Assembly: GCA_964516605.1 (NCBI GenBank)
Contig: CAZFAA010000004.1
Coordinates: 1 to 51,837 of the forward strand
DNA length: 51,837 bases
DNA from: GCA-2732805 sp964516605
Lineage (GTDB): Bacteria > Pseudomonadota > Gammaproteobacteria > Coxiellales > Coxiellaceae
Direction of reading: 5' to 3'
Below, in pieces: positions 35,801 through 44,139 of this stretch. The stretch's first letter is position 1. Each line of letters starts with the position of its first letter. Made by a program: the position numbers and the translations under genes. The notes beneath the pieces are model-generated. The model saw nothing but the letters and a program-made list of their open reading frames with translations. It had not been told where the DNA came from and made no database searches.

Positions 35801-37709
35801 GAACAAACTAGGCTGCATTGGCATACTAGAGCATATAGGAGATATGATTCATCATTTTAGACAAGATGTACAGCGAGGTATGATAGCAGGAATAAGTGTT
35901 GCGGAATATCTTGCTGGCGTCATAGGGGAGCGAGCTTTTTTAGATTGCACTGCGCCAGAAGAGTTTGAGTTAATAAATGAAAAAATAAAATCATTTTTCG
36001 ATGATTTTTTTAAGAAGGATAACCAACCACTGTGCCCTCTGTTGACTAGGGGGACTGTGGATAGCGCAATATCACTACTTGTCAATAAGGTTAGAGAGCA
36101 GTCTAGTTATACAAATGCTTTTCGCACAGTAGAGAAAGCTATCCCTAATATAAACGATGATATGGATGCTATGACGCAGAAAGTATTGCGAAAGATAAGA
36201 GAGTCAGGTTATGAAAACATAGATCAAGATATGTATGGTGATTTTCTAGCAAAATATAAATACTGTTCTGACAAAAAAATTAAACTCTTGGATCAGACTT
36301 ATATAAGTATCAAATTTATTTTAAATTTAGTTCAAACTGTATCGGGGGATGATGACATTTGTAAACGCTTAATAGCAGTAAAAGCATTAGCGAATAAAGA
36401 ATCGTCTTTGCAGTTTGCAGAATTAAGAGAATGTGTAACGAAGATTTTATCCACATCATCATCCATAGAACATGAACCTGCCAGCTTACGAGCACTCGCC
36501 ACTGAAGACAAATTTGATAAGGATCAACGTGAAGCATTGGAAGCTTATGCAGATCTTTTGGATTATCAAAAACATCAAAAACAACTTAAGAAGAAATATG
36601 ATTTTGATGTTGTAGAAGAATATGACGCTCTTGTGGCTATGCGTATGCTGCAAGATCCACTCTTAAATGGTTTGAAGGGCGCGATAGAGGGTAATTTACA
36701 GTGTCTTAACGAGAAAGCGAGCGTAATGGGCCGTATCTTGACGACGGCAACAAAAGCTTGGGATCTATTAAATCAATTCTTAGGTATTGTTGAAGAGATA
36801 TTGTGTGATGCAGAACGACAGAGTGAGGATTTGATTTTCGTTTGTTATAATACGCTCAATCGATTCTTAGAAATTTGTGATGAAAAAGATCGAGGGGAAG
36901 CAGAGAAATTTAAACAGGCTATTTTTACATTTGGTAACAGGAATTCAAAAATTATTTTTGATTGCATTAATAAGCTGGATTCTGGTGACAAAAAATTGCT
37001 ACTTGCTAATTTTTATTGCGCAAACGGAGTGGCTGCACGGCCTGCTTCATCAGTAACGCAAGAAGATCAACGTATCGCTGATCAGCTAGTTCGGGGTTTA
37101 GCTGAGACTCAGCAACGAATATCCGACGCAAATCCACAAAACCAATTGGCGCTTCTTGCGGAGTTTTTTAACAAACATCTTCTAGTATCTGACCAGGTTA
37201 AGATGCTATTACAAGAGGAGATTTTTAATTTTGGGCAAGAAAATTTGCCCATCATAAGTGCCTGCTTGAATCAACTTAAGTCTACAGCCGATCGAGAGCC
37301 ATTTGCTAAGCTTTATTTGAGAGAAGGATTAGATACGCCAGGCCTGGCCGCCATGAATGTGGGCGGTGGTGCTCATCATCAGGGTGCCTCAAAAAGCGAT
37401 GCTTATAATGATGCTGGTGGTAATATTGATATGGCATCTTTTAAAGAAGTAGATTCATTGGTGGGGAAGTCGGAGCAAGAGAGAGCTTCACATGTTGCTA
37501 TGGCTGAAAGAAATGCGCGACTTCCAGAGGAGTCTGAGGAGTCTGAGGAGTCTGAGGAGTCTGAGGAGTCTGAGGAGTCTGAGGAGACTAGGACGCTGCC
37601 AGGCTCCTCGATCCCGTCGTTGAAAAGCTCATCCTCTGCGCGGTTCATGAAACCAACTCGTACTGGGGGGGGTGACTTATTACAATCTGCGCCCCAGGCC
37701 AGTGGATAG
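32805..37709 (+). CDS. Giant effector-like protein of unknown function
   Basis: This is a 1634-residue, mostly alpha-helical soluble protein without signal peptide or obvious membrane segments. No known domain was recognised. Visible features: a beta-rich stretch near residues 620-650 (SSLVLCAIGCEPNFTLYYDS); long charged helices from about 900 to 1350; two related segments about 100 residues apart near 1370-1405 and 1470-1505 (AIFTFGNRNSKIIFDCINKL and EIFNFGQENLPIISACLNQL); and six EES repeats from 1575 followed by a Ser-rich, basic tail. Size, isolation between housekeeping genes and an acidic block near the C-terminus resemble Legionellales type IV effectors, which is inference. It is divergent from rpsU and convergent with the gene at 37745. 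Confidence 0.85.
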   Translation: MRYDIYGIEPMPGAVFDTFGSQFNDFASDFWRDFSRDGALADRVQIQGENLSEWLVCSDQQRTELFAARGQNLRKKLLQTWFPNLLKSPIERVVVGAISVNDKLIDAQDVLAAHQLDWQARHVKLMEIFGIKTQEEHQSLLILLNQWQQVLCGDTAIRFGQNHYNAMLQNNKQLNIKLYPELALELVYPDLEFHMYHEVSAVRVATSYCLSQSIRYDPEAGVFVSRDDILLTEGRVASCLKISSHPQESITDFPTQIDEFFVWAQENKYVEPYDIASANASFRSTFLERSFISILRKYPQYGNSHKVILGVLDHWIEGCDPEKMSDVSEDVFYQMLLLEFLCYVKCYGYADDDNNQKVLFTRWHNEYNARLARLTENKKNLSDDIDSLYNCIRILAIKYSNERRSNLTVNELPRIAKGWGNEHLFNPIFSRYKASCEKAAPQINNLRQILGASLCAQVQLRSIEQISQFQSQHEVMPPLSEDMFSLPPLIVDSRYEFLLERANPRASYYTLESNLPMVSAAGASDEFNLLCRQQEAAMIKHQGGNYRCFFEGELKSIKDFLGDKGDKLEEKIGLFVKSLPEPFSRYEVEVSRWIMSAFMDTGYATVAARLNAFDSSLVLCAIGCEPNFTLYYDSIENVLYLSVSQTRYQLKDSQNSSLDLSVASQHGLFFGKDQLSTEKCMLVAAHKVGQQNQNLVTAVRQALTQTPQDLIKRLPAADQFARAAEFKLVEDPHNNAKFKAHIAPSFCAAIDRAGILTKRLTEYLKKPRISSIRRRHALQVLAIAEVIAELKSDDPAAERDAKLLMSRLYDALAEHDRYHHSFESGLYHRTNRFGDALRAGLPENNRDLFSCSGQEKDEGLSSATRVHLAAKFNAMSVDLNKPRDAFEKILTRRVAPWKVLGWSIDTLLKRSTLKKLTDDYAAIKATFKHASNVPKLEQYEKLLEKFFNLRLNIYELYNLQGKPFLDKLREVFKLEQELRETPLLTVNDKKSIRRMTEAENKLGCIGILEHIGDMIHHFRQDVQRGMIAGISVAEYLAGVIGERAFLDCTAPEEFELINEKIKSFFDDFFKKDNQPLCPLLTRGTVDSAISLLVNKVREQSSYTNAFRTVEKAIPNINDDMDAMTQKVLRKIRESGYENIDQDMYGDFLAKYKYCSDKKIKLLDQTYISIKFILNLVQTVSGDDDICKRLIAVKALANKESSLQFAELRECVTKILSTSSSIEHEPASLRALATEDKFDKDQREALEAYADLLDYQKHQKQLKKKYDFDVVEEYDALVAMRMLQDPLLNGLKGAIEGNLQCLNEKASVMGRILTTATKAWDLLNQFLGIVEEILCDAERQSEDLIFVCYNTLNRFLEICDEKDRGEAEKFKQAIFTFGNRNSKIIFDCINKLDSGDKKLLLANFYCANGVAARPASSVTQEDQRIADQLVRGLAETQQRISDANPQNQLALLAEFFNKHLLVSDQVKMLLQEEIFNFGQENLPIISACLNQLKSTADREPFAKLYLREGLDTPGLAAMNVGGGAHHQGASKSDAYNDAGGNIDMASFKEVDSLVGKSEQERASHVAMAERNARLPEESEESEESEESEESEESEETRTLPGSSIPSLKSSSSARFMKPTRTGGGDLLQSAPQASG
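37527..37589 (+). repeat. 9-bp in-frame tandem repeat (EES)n
   Basis: Six perfect GAGGAGTCT units occupy 37527-37580, followed by a variant GAGGAGACT at 37581-37589. They encode Glu-Glu-Ser repeats at residues 1575-1595 of the giant protein, about 40 residues before its end. The repeat length keeps the frame, so copy number can vary without breaking the gene. Confidence 0.95.
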
Positions 37710-37744
37710 TGAGCCCCTGCCAGTGGATAAAAAGTCTGTAAGTG

Positions 37745-38914
37745 TTATTTAAATGTGCCTGTGAGGTATTGTTCTGCTGTGGTAAATGCCTCTTTGTAGA
37801 TAACGTTGCATTTGTCAAACAATAAAGAACTCGATGTCTTGGCGTTATGCCAACAAGCCTCCGTGATTGATTGATTTTTTAGAGCAAACATCATATGCGT
37901 TAGCCACGGTGACGTCTGCTGTTCTCGTGTTTTAACAAGCTGTAGTTTGTTTAAAAGGTACTTATTAAGTTCATACACTCCACGATACAGATTCCCAAGT
38001 CCTGGATATTTTATAGCTAGCTGTGCACATTGTTCTTGATCGGTTAACAGCCTTTTTAATACTGTGCATTGTGCAGCAAAAAGTCCAGGGTTTTGTCGAT
38101 TAACTGATTCGTAGAAATACTCCATACAGAGATTGAGTACCACCACCTGCGCATCCAGTGCTCGCAGATTGCCATGGGAAAGCGCTTGACGAAAATAGTC
38201 TTTGCAAGCATCTGAGGCATGTTTACCTACTGCAAAAGCATCATGTGCTGTCAGGAAGCTTGTGTTAGCTTCAGAAGAAGAGGCATCGCTAATAATCAGA
38301 GGTACTGGGTTTTTAGTCATGCGTTCTTTTTGTTCTGGAGTGAGCAGGTCCCATATGTGACGAATTTTAGCGAGCCTGTTTTTTGCTTTATCAGTCTTCC
38401 CTTTTTTTGCATATACGGCTGCTACTAAGCAAGCGACACTGAGGCTATACAGCAGGTATGCTTTTGAAAAATAATAATGCCCCAGTAGAATATCGATGTT
38501 ATGACGTGGGGTGCTGTGATTGACTTCTCCCAGCCACGGATTCATAAGAGGTTTTTTTGTTTCTGGCTTGAGTATGTCTTGGCCCGCAAACGCTTTTTTC
38601 CCATCTTCATGGCGCATGAATTTTTCTAAAATTTTTTCTGCTGACTCACGTTTTAAGAAAGCGAGAAGGGAGTTTCTATGTTCAGTTTTTTCTTGAAGAT
38701 AGACTTCCAGCAAATAAAAACCCTCTTGGCACATCAACTGATATAGTATTTCACAGCAACGTTCATCAGAACGCTTACCCAGTGATCTGAGAAGTTTGCA
38801 GAGAAGATTTATATTGTCTGTTGATGTTGTAGACGGTTGTGCTGAAGCATCATCACGCTTTTGTGTTTCCTGCTGCTCAACGGCTATAGGCCCATTATTT
38901 ACTTCCTTACGCAT
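37745..38914 (-). CDS. Helical protein of unknown function
   Basis: This is a 389-residue protein. GAGGT lies about 10 nt before the ATG. The N-terminal 35 residues are polar and likely disordered. The rest is alpha-helical, with spacing that suggests a tetratricopeptide-like or other helical-repeat fold (for example YYFSKAYLLYSLSVACLVAA then YAKKGKTDKAKNRLAKI, and later CKDYFRQALSHGNLRALDAQ). One helix near residues 155-170 is hydrophobic enough to be a single membrane segment. No family was recognised. It is convergent with the giant gene, whose stop is 35 nt from its own. It may be a host-directed or scaffold protein, with no direct evidence. Confidence 0.75.
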   Translation of the reverse strand: MRKEVNNGPIAVEQQETQKRDDASAQPSTTSTDNINLLCKLLRSLGKRSDERCCEILYQLMCQEGFYLLEVYLQEKTEHRNSLLAFLKRESAEKILEKFMRHEDGKKAFAGQDILKPETKKPLMNPWLGEVNHSTPRHNIDILLGHYYFSKAYLLYSLSVACLVAAVYAKKGKTDKAKNRLAKIRHIWDLLTPEQKERMTKNPVPLIISDASSSEANTSFLTAHDAFAVGKHASDACKDYFRQALSHGNLRALDAQVVVLNLCMEYFYESVNRQNPGLFAAQCTVLKRLLTDQEQCAQLAIKYPGLGNLYRGVYELNKYLLNKLQLVKTREQQTSPWLTHMMFALKNQSITEACWHNAKTSSSLLFDKCNVIYKEAFTTAEQYLTGTFK

Positions 38915-39138
38915 AACTGGCTACCTCGCATATTGTATTGTGCTTTATGAACATGAGCACCTTTATCCTTTTAAAGTCGGGTCATCATAACACGATAAAA
39001 ATCGATTATTACAGCTTATTTTGCTAAAAATGAACCTAGATTGATTCGGCTCAATCATCTGGAATATGGTCTCTAAATAGATCTAATAAGTTACCCCGAT
39101 ATTTAGCTAAAATTCTCGCACCCTAACCTTAACTTCGT

Positions 39139-39170
39139 TATAATTTCAACTATTATTCATTTCAAGGAGG
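39139..39170 (+). promoter_or_regulatory. Candidate -10 and strong ribosome site for the holin-like/nhaA unit
   Basis: A perfect TATAAT lies at 39139-39144, but no good -35 is seen at 16-18 bp. AAGGAGG at 39164-39170 is an ideal Shine-Dalgarno 7 nt before the ATG at 39178 and selects it over the out-of-frame ATGs at 39171 and 39174. Confidence 0.45.
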
Positions 39171-39177
39171 ATGATGC

Positions 39178-39453
39178 ATGAGTGCGACTTACTTACGTTT
39201 AAGCCCATGGCGCGTGGGCTTGGCTTTGGGGTTTGTGTGGGGTTTAGCATTATTGGTGCTGGCCTGTATTTCGTATAACACTATTTATTACGGGCATCCG
39301 TTTATTCAAGGCGTGGATAGTATTTACATTGGTTATTCACCGACGATAGCAGGTGGTTTCATTGGCTTTGGTTGGGGCTTCATTGCATTTTTTATTTTTG
39401 GTTGGGTGATGGCGTCGCTTTATAATTTACTGCTGCCGCGTAACCAGGTCTAG
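39178..39453 (+). CDS. Small two-helix membrane protein (holin-like)
   Basis: This is a 91-residue protein with two hydrophobic helices (about 13-33 and 57-84) separated by a polar loop (YYGHPFIQGVDSIYIGYSPT) containing aromatic residues. The ribosome site is excellent. Proteins of this size and shape in Legionella-type genomes are sometimes annotated as phage holin, but no phage genes are nearby. It ends 3 nt before nhaA, so it may be an accessory subunit or simply co-transcribed. Function is unknown. Confidence 0.75.
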   Translation: MSATYLRLSPWRVGLALGFVWGLALLVLACISYNTIYYGHPFIQGVDSIYIGYSPTIAGGFIGFGWGFIAFFIFGWVMASLYNLLLPRNQV

Positions 39454-39456
39454 GGG

Positions 39457-40593
39457 ATGCGCTCGCTTCGTACGTTTGTTAAATTGGAATCCAGTGGCGG
39501 TATTGTGTTGGTTTGTGCAGCGCTGGTGGCGTTGATTATCGATAACACGCCATGGCGTTCGTATTATTCTTTATTGTTTCATGCGCCTATTACCGCGACA
39601 TTTGGCGGTGTGACATTAACTGGCTCGCTTACTTTTTGGATTAATGAAGGCCTGATGACCATTTTCTTTTTATTGGTCGGGCTTGAGATGAAGCGCGAAT
39701 TACAACAAGGTGAGCTCTCGAGTCTGTCGCAAGCGCTGTTGCCGGCGATTGCAGCGTTAGGTGGTATGCTGGTTCCTGCGTTGTTTTATATTGCGTGCAC
39801 TTACCATGATCCAATAGCGCTGCGTGGTTGGGCAATTCCTGTAGCAACGGATATCGCATTTTCATTAGGTGTGCTCAGTGTATTGGGTTCACGTATTCCG
39901 CTGTCGGCGAAAGTGTTTTTAACTGCATTAGCTATTTTTGATGATCTGGGTGCAATTATTATCATTGCGCTTTTTTACACGAGTCATATTTCATTATTCA
40001 TGTTGAGTGTGGCACTGCTGTTAATCTTCATTTTAGTACTTTTCAATTACTATTCGATTACACGCCTAACACCTTATCTCCTCGTTGGTATTGTGTTGTG
40101 GGCAGTGGTGTTGCAGTCTGGTGTGCATGCAACGCTTGCTGGCGTGATAGTAGCCTTGGTGATTCCCGCACAGTGTACGCGTCACTTAGAACAAAAACTG
40201 CATCCTTTTGTGGCATTTGGTGTGCTACCGTTATTTGGATTAGCGAATGCGGGTGTGTCGTTCGCAGGTATGCCATTAATGCATTTATTTTCAGCTGTGC
40301 CACTGGCTATTGTTGGAGGGCTGTTCATTGGTAAGCAGCTGGGTGTGTGGGGCGCAACGTTTTTGGCAGTGCGTTGTGGTCTGGCTAAATTACCTAAAGG
40401 AATGACGGGCTCAATGCTGTATGGTTTATCATTATTGGCGGGTATTGGATTTACGATGAGTCTTTTTATCGCAAATTTAGCTTTTGATCAGTCAAATACG
40501 CAATTGATGGTGTATACGCGCTGCGGTGTGCTTGTTGGTTCGGTGCTTTCTGGTATAGTTGGCTATTTTGTTTTGCGTCGAGTTTACAAATAA
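39457..40593 (+). CDS. nhaA: Na+/H+ antiporter NhaA
   Basis: This is a 378-residue protein with about 12 transmembrane helices. The paired aspartates of the transport site are in ALAIFDDLGAIIIIALFY. Other conserved blocks are NEGLMTIFFLLVGLEMKREL, WAIPVATDIAFSLGVLSVLG and SLLAGIGFTMSLFIANLAF. It exports Na+ or Li+ in exchange for protons at alkaline pH. TAGGGG just before the ATG serves as ribosome site. It forms a tight unit with the small membrane protein upstream (3-nt gap) and the yafK-like gene (13-nt gap). Confidence 0.96.
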   Translation: MRSLRTFVKLESSGGIVLVCAALVALIIDNTPWRSYYSLLFHAPITATFGGVTLTGSLTFWINEGLMTIFFLLVGLEMKRELQQGELSSLSQALLPAIAALGGMLVPALFYIACTYHDPIALRGWAIPVATDIAFSLGVLSVLGSRIPLSAKVFLTALAIFDDLGAIIIIALFYTSHISLFMLSVALLLIFILVLFNYYSITRLTPYLLVGIVLWAVVLQSGVHATLAGVIVALVIPAQCTRHLEQKLHPFVAFGVLPLFGLANAGVSFAGMPLMHLFSAVPLAIVGGLFIGKQLGVWGATFLAVRCGLAKLPKGMTGSMLYGLSLLAGIGFTMSLFIANLAFDQSNTQLMVYTRCGVLVGSVLSGIVGYFVLRRVYK

Positions 40594-40606
40594 GGATTGG
40601 TCATAA

Positions 40607-41296
40607 ATGCGCTATATTATGTCACTTTTATTTTTTTGCATACTATTAACAGGGTGTCATCAAGCTCATGATTTGAGTTGGAATGATGCCATGTTGCGCA
40701 AAATCAGCAGTTATTCAGCGTATTCTCAAGAATCATTTTCGCCTTATTTTGCACAGGCACAGTTGCCGTATGCGCCACAAGAGCTCGCTTTTTTAGTGTT
40801 TAAAGAGAGCAAGCAATTTGAAATATACGCACGTAATAAAGATGCAGAGCCTTGGCATTTTATTAAAACCTTTCCCATTTATGCGGCCAGCGGTGATGTG
40901 GGTCCGAAGTTGCATGCAGGTGATCGTCAAGTACCAGAGGGTATTTACCATATTATTGCGCTGAATCCACGCAGTCATTTTGATTTATCAATGCAATTGG
41001 ATTATCCGAATGCATTTGATGTACAAGAAGCACAATTAGAACATCGTACTAATTTAGGTGGTGATATTTTTATTCACGGCAATAAAAAATCAGTGGGTTG
41101 TATTGCGCTTGGTAATGCGGCTATTCGCCAAATTTTCCCCTTGGTTTATGCAGTAGGTGAGCATCACGTCACGGTGATTATTGCTCCGGATGATTTGCGT
41201 AAAAATGCTGTTATTACAAATCGTGAGCATTTACCGTGGGTGCCTAATTTATACTCGCATTTAAAGCGAGAATTAAAGCAGTTTCCACTCGTTTAA
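40607..41296 (+). CDS. YafK-type L,D-transpeptidase domain lipoprotein
   Basis: This is a 229-residue protein. The N-terminus has a lipoprotein signal (LLFFCILLTGC, lipid Cys at about 17). The YkuD catalytic motif is seen as IFIHGNKKSVGCIALGN, with the essential His and Cys. The YafK/DpaA branch in E. coli detaches Braun lipoprotein from peptidoglycan rather than cross-linking, so the activity could be either. It acts at the periplasmic cell wall. It is probably co-transcribed with nhaA. Confidence 0.9.
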   Translation: MRYIMSLLFFCILLTGCHQAHDLSWNDAMLRKISSYSAYSQESFSPYFAQAQLPYAPQELAFLVFKESKQFEIYARNKDAEPWHFIKTFPIYAASGDVGPKLHAGDRQVPEGIYHIIALNPRSHFDLSMQLDYPNAFDVQEAQLEHRTNLGGDIFIHGNKKSVGCIALGNAAIRQIFPLVYAVGEHHVTVIIAPDDLRKNAVITNREHLPWVPNLYSHLKRELKQFPLV

Positions 41297-41433
41297 CTTT
41301 CGGCAAAATGCGTGTAGAATGGCGCTCAAATTGAATGAGTTTGATTCTATTACGTCATAACATGGCCTGTGAGTGATGACGTTTATCGTAATAATGATAG
41401 GGATGATCGCGTATTTGAAGTGAGGTAACGTTC

Positions 41434-44052
41434 TTGTCACCAATAGAACCAATTTATCTAGAGCAGTATAAACCATGTGATTTTAATGTAGCGACTGTGC
41501 AGTTGCATGTTGAGTTAGCGCAAACGCAAACTGATGTGACGGCGGTATTACATATATCACGCAATACCGCAGCACATACACCGCAGGCACCATTAAAATT
41601 GCATGGCGAAGCACTTGAGCTGCTCACCATTGCACTGGATGGGCGTGTGTTGGCGGAATCAGAATATACTGTCGACGATTGTTTTTTAACGCTCCCTCAT
41701 GTGCCTGATCAATTTGTTCTTGAAACCAAAGTTAGAATTCACCCTGAAAAAAACACCCGTTTAATGGGCTTGTATAAATCACGCGATAACTTTTGCACGC
41801 AGTGTGAAGCAGAAGGGTTTCGTTTTATCACGTATTACTTTGATCGCCCCGATGTGTTATCGCGTTTCACCACGACCATTACAGCGGATAAAAAACGTTA
41901 TCCTTATTTGCTCTCCAATGGTAATTTAATTGAGCAACGTGATTTGGATGATGGACGGCACTGGGTGCATTGGGAAGACCCTTCCTTAAAACCGTGTTAT
42001 TTATTTGCATTAGTCGCTGGAAATTTTGATTTATTACAAGATCACTTTATCACGATGTCGGGACGTCGTGTGCAATTGGATTTATTTGTTGAAACTGGAT
42101 TTTTACATCAAGCGGATTATGCGATGTTATCGCTGAAAAACGCGATGCGTTGGGATGAAGAGCGTTTTGGGCGTGAATACGATTTAGATGTTTATATGAT
42201 TGTGGCTGTTAGTGATTTCAATATGGGGGCGATGGAGAATAAGGGTTTAAATATTTTTAATACTAAATACGTATTAGCGGAATCGGATACGGCAACCGAC
42301 AGCGATTACATCGCTATTGAAAGTGTGATTGGTCATGAATATTTTCACAATTGGTCGGGTAATCGGGTGACGTGTCGTGATTGGTTTCAGATTACCTTGA
42401 AAGAAGGATTAACCGTATTTCGCGATCAAGAATTTACTGCAGATCAAACATCGCGTGCCGTGGCGCGTATTGATGCGGTGAATATTGTGCGCAGCAGTCA
42501 ATTTGCTGAAGATGCGGGCCCCTTAGCACATCCCATTCGTCCTGCATCGTATATGGAAATTAATAATTTTTACACGCTGACGGTATATCGCAAAGGTGCA
42601 GAAGTCATTCGCATGGTGCAAACGTTGATTACACCAGCCGTATTTCGCAAAGCGCTTGATTTATATTTCCACCGTTTTGATGGTCAAGCAGTCACGACGG
42701 ATGATTTTCTGGCGTGTATGCAAGAAGTGTCGGGGCACGATTTAACACAGTTTAAAAATTGGTATACGCAAGCAGGTACGCCACACTTAACCGTCACAGA
42801 TCGTTATGATGCTGCATCACAGCGCTACACCTTAACCATTAAGCAATCCTGTGCGCCAACTCCTGAGTGCCAGGACAAGCAACCGTTTTATCTGCCGTTT
42901 TCTGTGGGGTTGGTGGGTTGTGGGGCGCAAGAAACGTGTGTGCTCATTGTATCGCAACCGGAGCAGACATTTACATTTGAGAAAGTGCCGCAAAAACCAA
43001 TTCCTTCTTTATTGCGTGATTTTTCAGCGCCGGTTACGGTCGAGTATGCTTATACAGATGAAGAGCTGGCTTATTTATTAGAACATGACGCAGATCCTTT
43101 TGCGCGTTGGAATGCAGGGCAATTATTAGCAACGCGTGTTATTGTAGAGCTAAGTGAACTGATGCTCGCGCAAAAAACAGTGACACAGCCAACATTATTG
43201 ATTAATGCATTTGCGATGTTGTTAGAACGTGGCGGTGACGATTTGAGTTTTTTAAGCCGTTTGTTGATGTTGCCATCTGAAACGTATTTGCATCAGCAGC
43301 CTGCGGCTGTGTCAGTGCATGCGCTACATGAAGCACGTAAATTTTGTATTAAGGCGTTAGCAGGAGCTTTGCAGGATCAATGGCGTAAGCATTATGCGAC
43401 GTATCAAGAACGCCACATGCACTATGTGTATGACGCCAACGCAGTAGGTGAGCGCAGTTTTAAAAATGTATGTTTGTATTATTTAGTTGAGTCACATGTC
43501 CCAGCAGAATACGAACGTGCTTTTGCTCAGTTTAAAACGGCGGATAATATGACGGATCGTTTAGCGGCTTTGTCAGCATTGAATCACTGTGATACGCCAT
43601 TGCGTGAGCAAGCACTGGCTATTTTCTATGAAAATTATCAATACGATCCATTGGTGATGAATAAGTGGTTGATGTTACAAGCCACGTCCACTTTACCGAA
43701 TACGTTTGCTGCTGTATTAGAGTTAATGCAGCATGAGGCGTTTGATATCGGCAACCCGAACAATGTGTACGCTTTGCTGGGCGGCTTTAGTGCGAATTGC
43801 TCGCAGTTTCATGAGGTTTCGGGGCGGGGCTATGCGTTTATTGCCGACCAGGTCCTGTATTTGAATCAGCGCAATCCCCAAGTGGCGGCCAGACTGTTAC
43901 AGCCATTAACGCAATGGCGCCGTTACGGCGAACCTTATGGGAAGCTTATGAAAGCCGAATTACAGCGAATTTCAGGTGATAAAGACTTGTCAAGTGACAT
44001 TTATGAGATTATTTGTAAGAGTTTAGCCATAAAAAATGATGGCACGAATTGA
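41434..44052 (+). CDS. pepN: Aminopeptidase N (M1 family)
   Basis: This is an 872-residue protein (E. coli has 870). The exopeptidase motif GAMEN is in NMGAMENKGLN. The zinc site is H301-E302-x2-H305 (GHEYFHNW), with E324 in LKEGLTVFRDQEF. It removes N-terminal amino acids from peptides in the cytosol. No ATG exists near the start: an in-frame TGA lies at 41416, and the TTG at 41434 has GAGG 8 nt ahead, so a TTG start is the best reading. It starts 137 nt after the yafK-like gene. Confidence 0.96.
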   Translation: MSPIEPIYLEQYKPCDFNVATVQLHVELAQTQTDVTAVLHISRNTAAHTPQAPLKLHGEALELLTIALDGRVLAESEYTVDDCFLTLPHVPDQFVLETKVRIHPEKNTRLMGLYKSRDNFCTQCEAEGFRFITYYFDRPDVLSRFTTTITADKKRYPYLLSNGNLIEQRDLDDGRHWVHWEDPSLKPCYLFALVAGNFDLLQDHFITMSGRRVQLDLFVETGFLHQADYAMLSLKNAMRWDEERFGREYDLDVYMIVAVSDFNMGAMENKGLNIFNTKYVLAESDTATDSDYIAIESVIGHEYFHNWSGNRVTCRDWFQITLKEGLTVFRDQEFTADQTSRAVARIDAVNIVRSSQFAEDAGPLAHPIRPASYMEINNFYTLTVYRKGAEVIRMVQTLITPAVFRKALDLYFHRFDGQAVTTDDFLACMQEVSGHDLTQFKNWYTQAGTPHLTVTDRYDAASQRYTLTIKQSCAPTPECQDKQPFYLPFSVGLVGCGAQETCVLIVSQPEQTFTFEKVPQKPIPSLLRDFSAPVTVEYAYTDEELAYLLEHDADPFARWNAGQLLATRVIVELSELMLAQKTVTQPTLLINAFAMLLERGGDDLSFLSRLLMLPSETYLHQQPAAVSVHALHEARKFCIKALAGALQDQWRKHYATYQERHMHYVYDANAVGERSFKNVCLYYLVESHVPAEYERAFAQFKTADNMTDRLAALSALNHCDTPLREQALAIFYENYQYDPLVMNKWLMLQATSTLPNTFAAVLELMQHEAFDIGNPNNVYALLGGFSANCSQFHEVSGRGYAFIADQVLYLNQRNPQVAARLLQPLTQWRRYGEPYGKLMKAELQRISGDKDLSSDIYEIICKSLAIKNDGTN

Positions 44053-44139
44053 ATTTTTAGTGTAGATTTGCTAAAAACGTAATCACATTTACCCTAGCCA
44101 GAAAGCAAAAGAATATTAGAATTTTGAGAGGTTATTTAA

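Noticed and set aside
37403..37648. Minus-strand open frame with SSD repeats
   Set aside because: It is the antisense shadow of the EES repeat in the 1634-residue gene.
39178..39453. Prophage remnant based on a holin-like protein
   Set aside because: No endolysin, integrase or structural phage genes are nearby; the gene is in a tight unit with nhaA.
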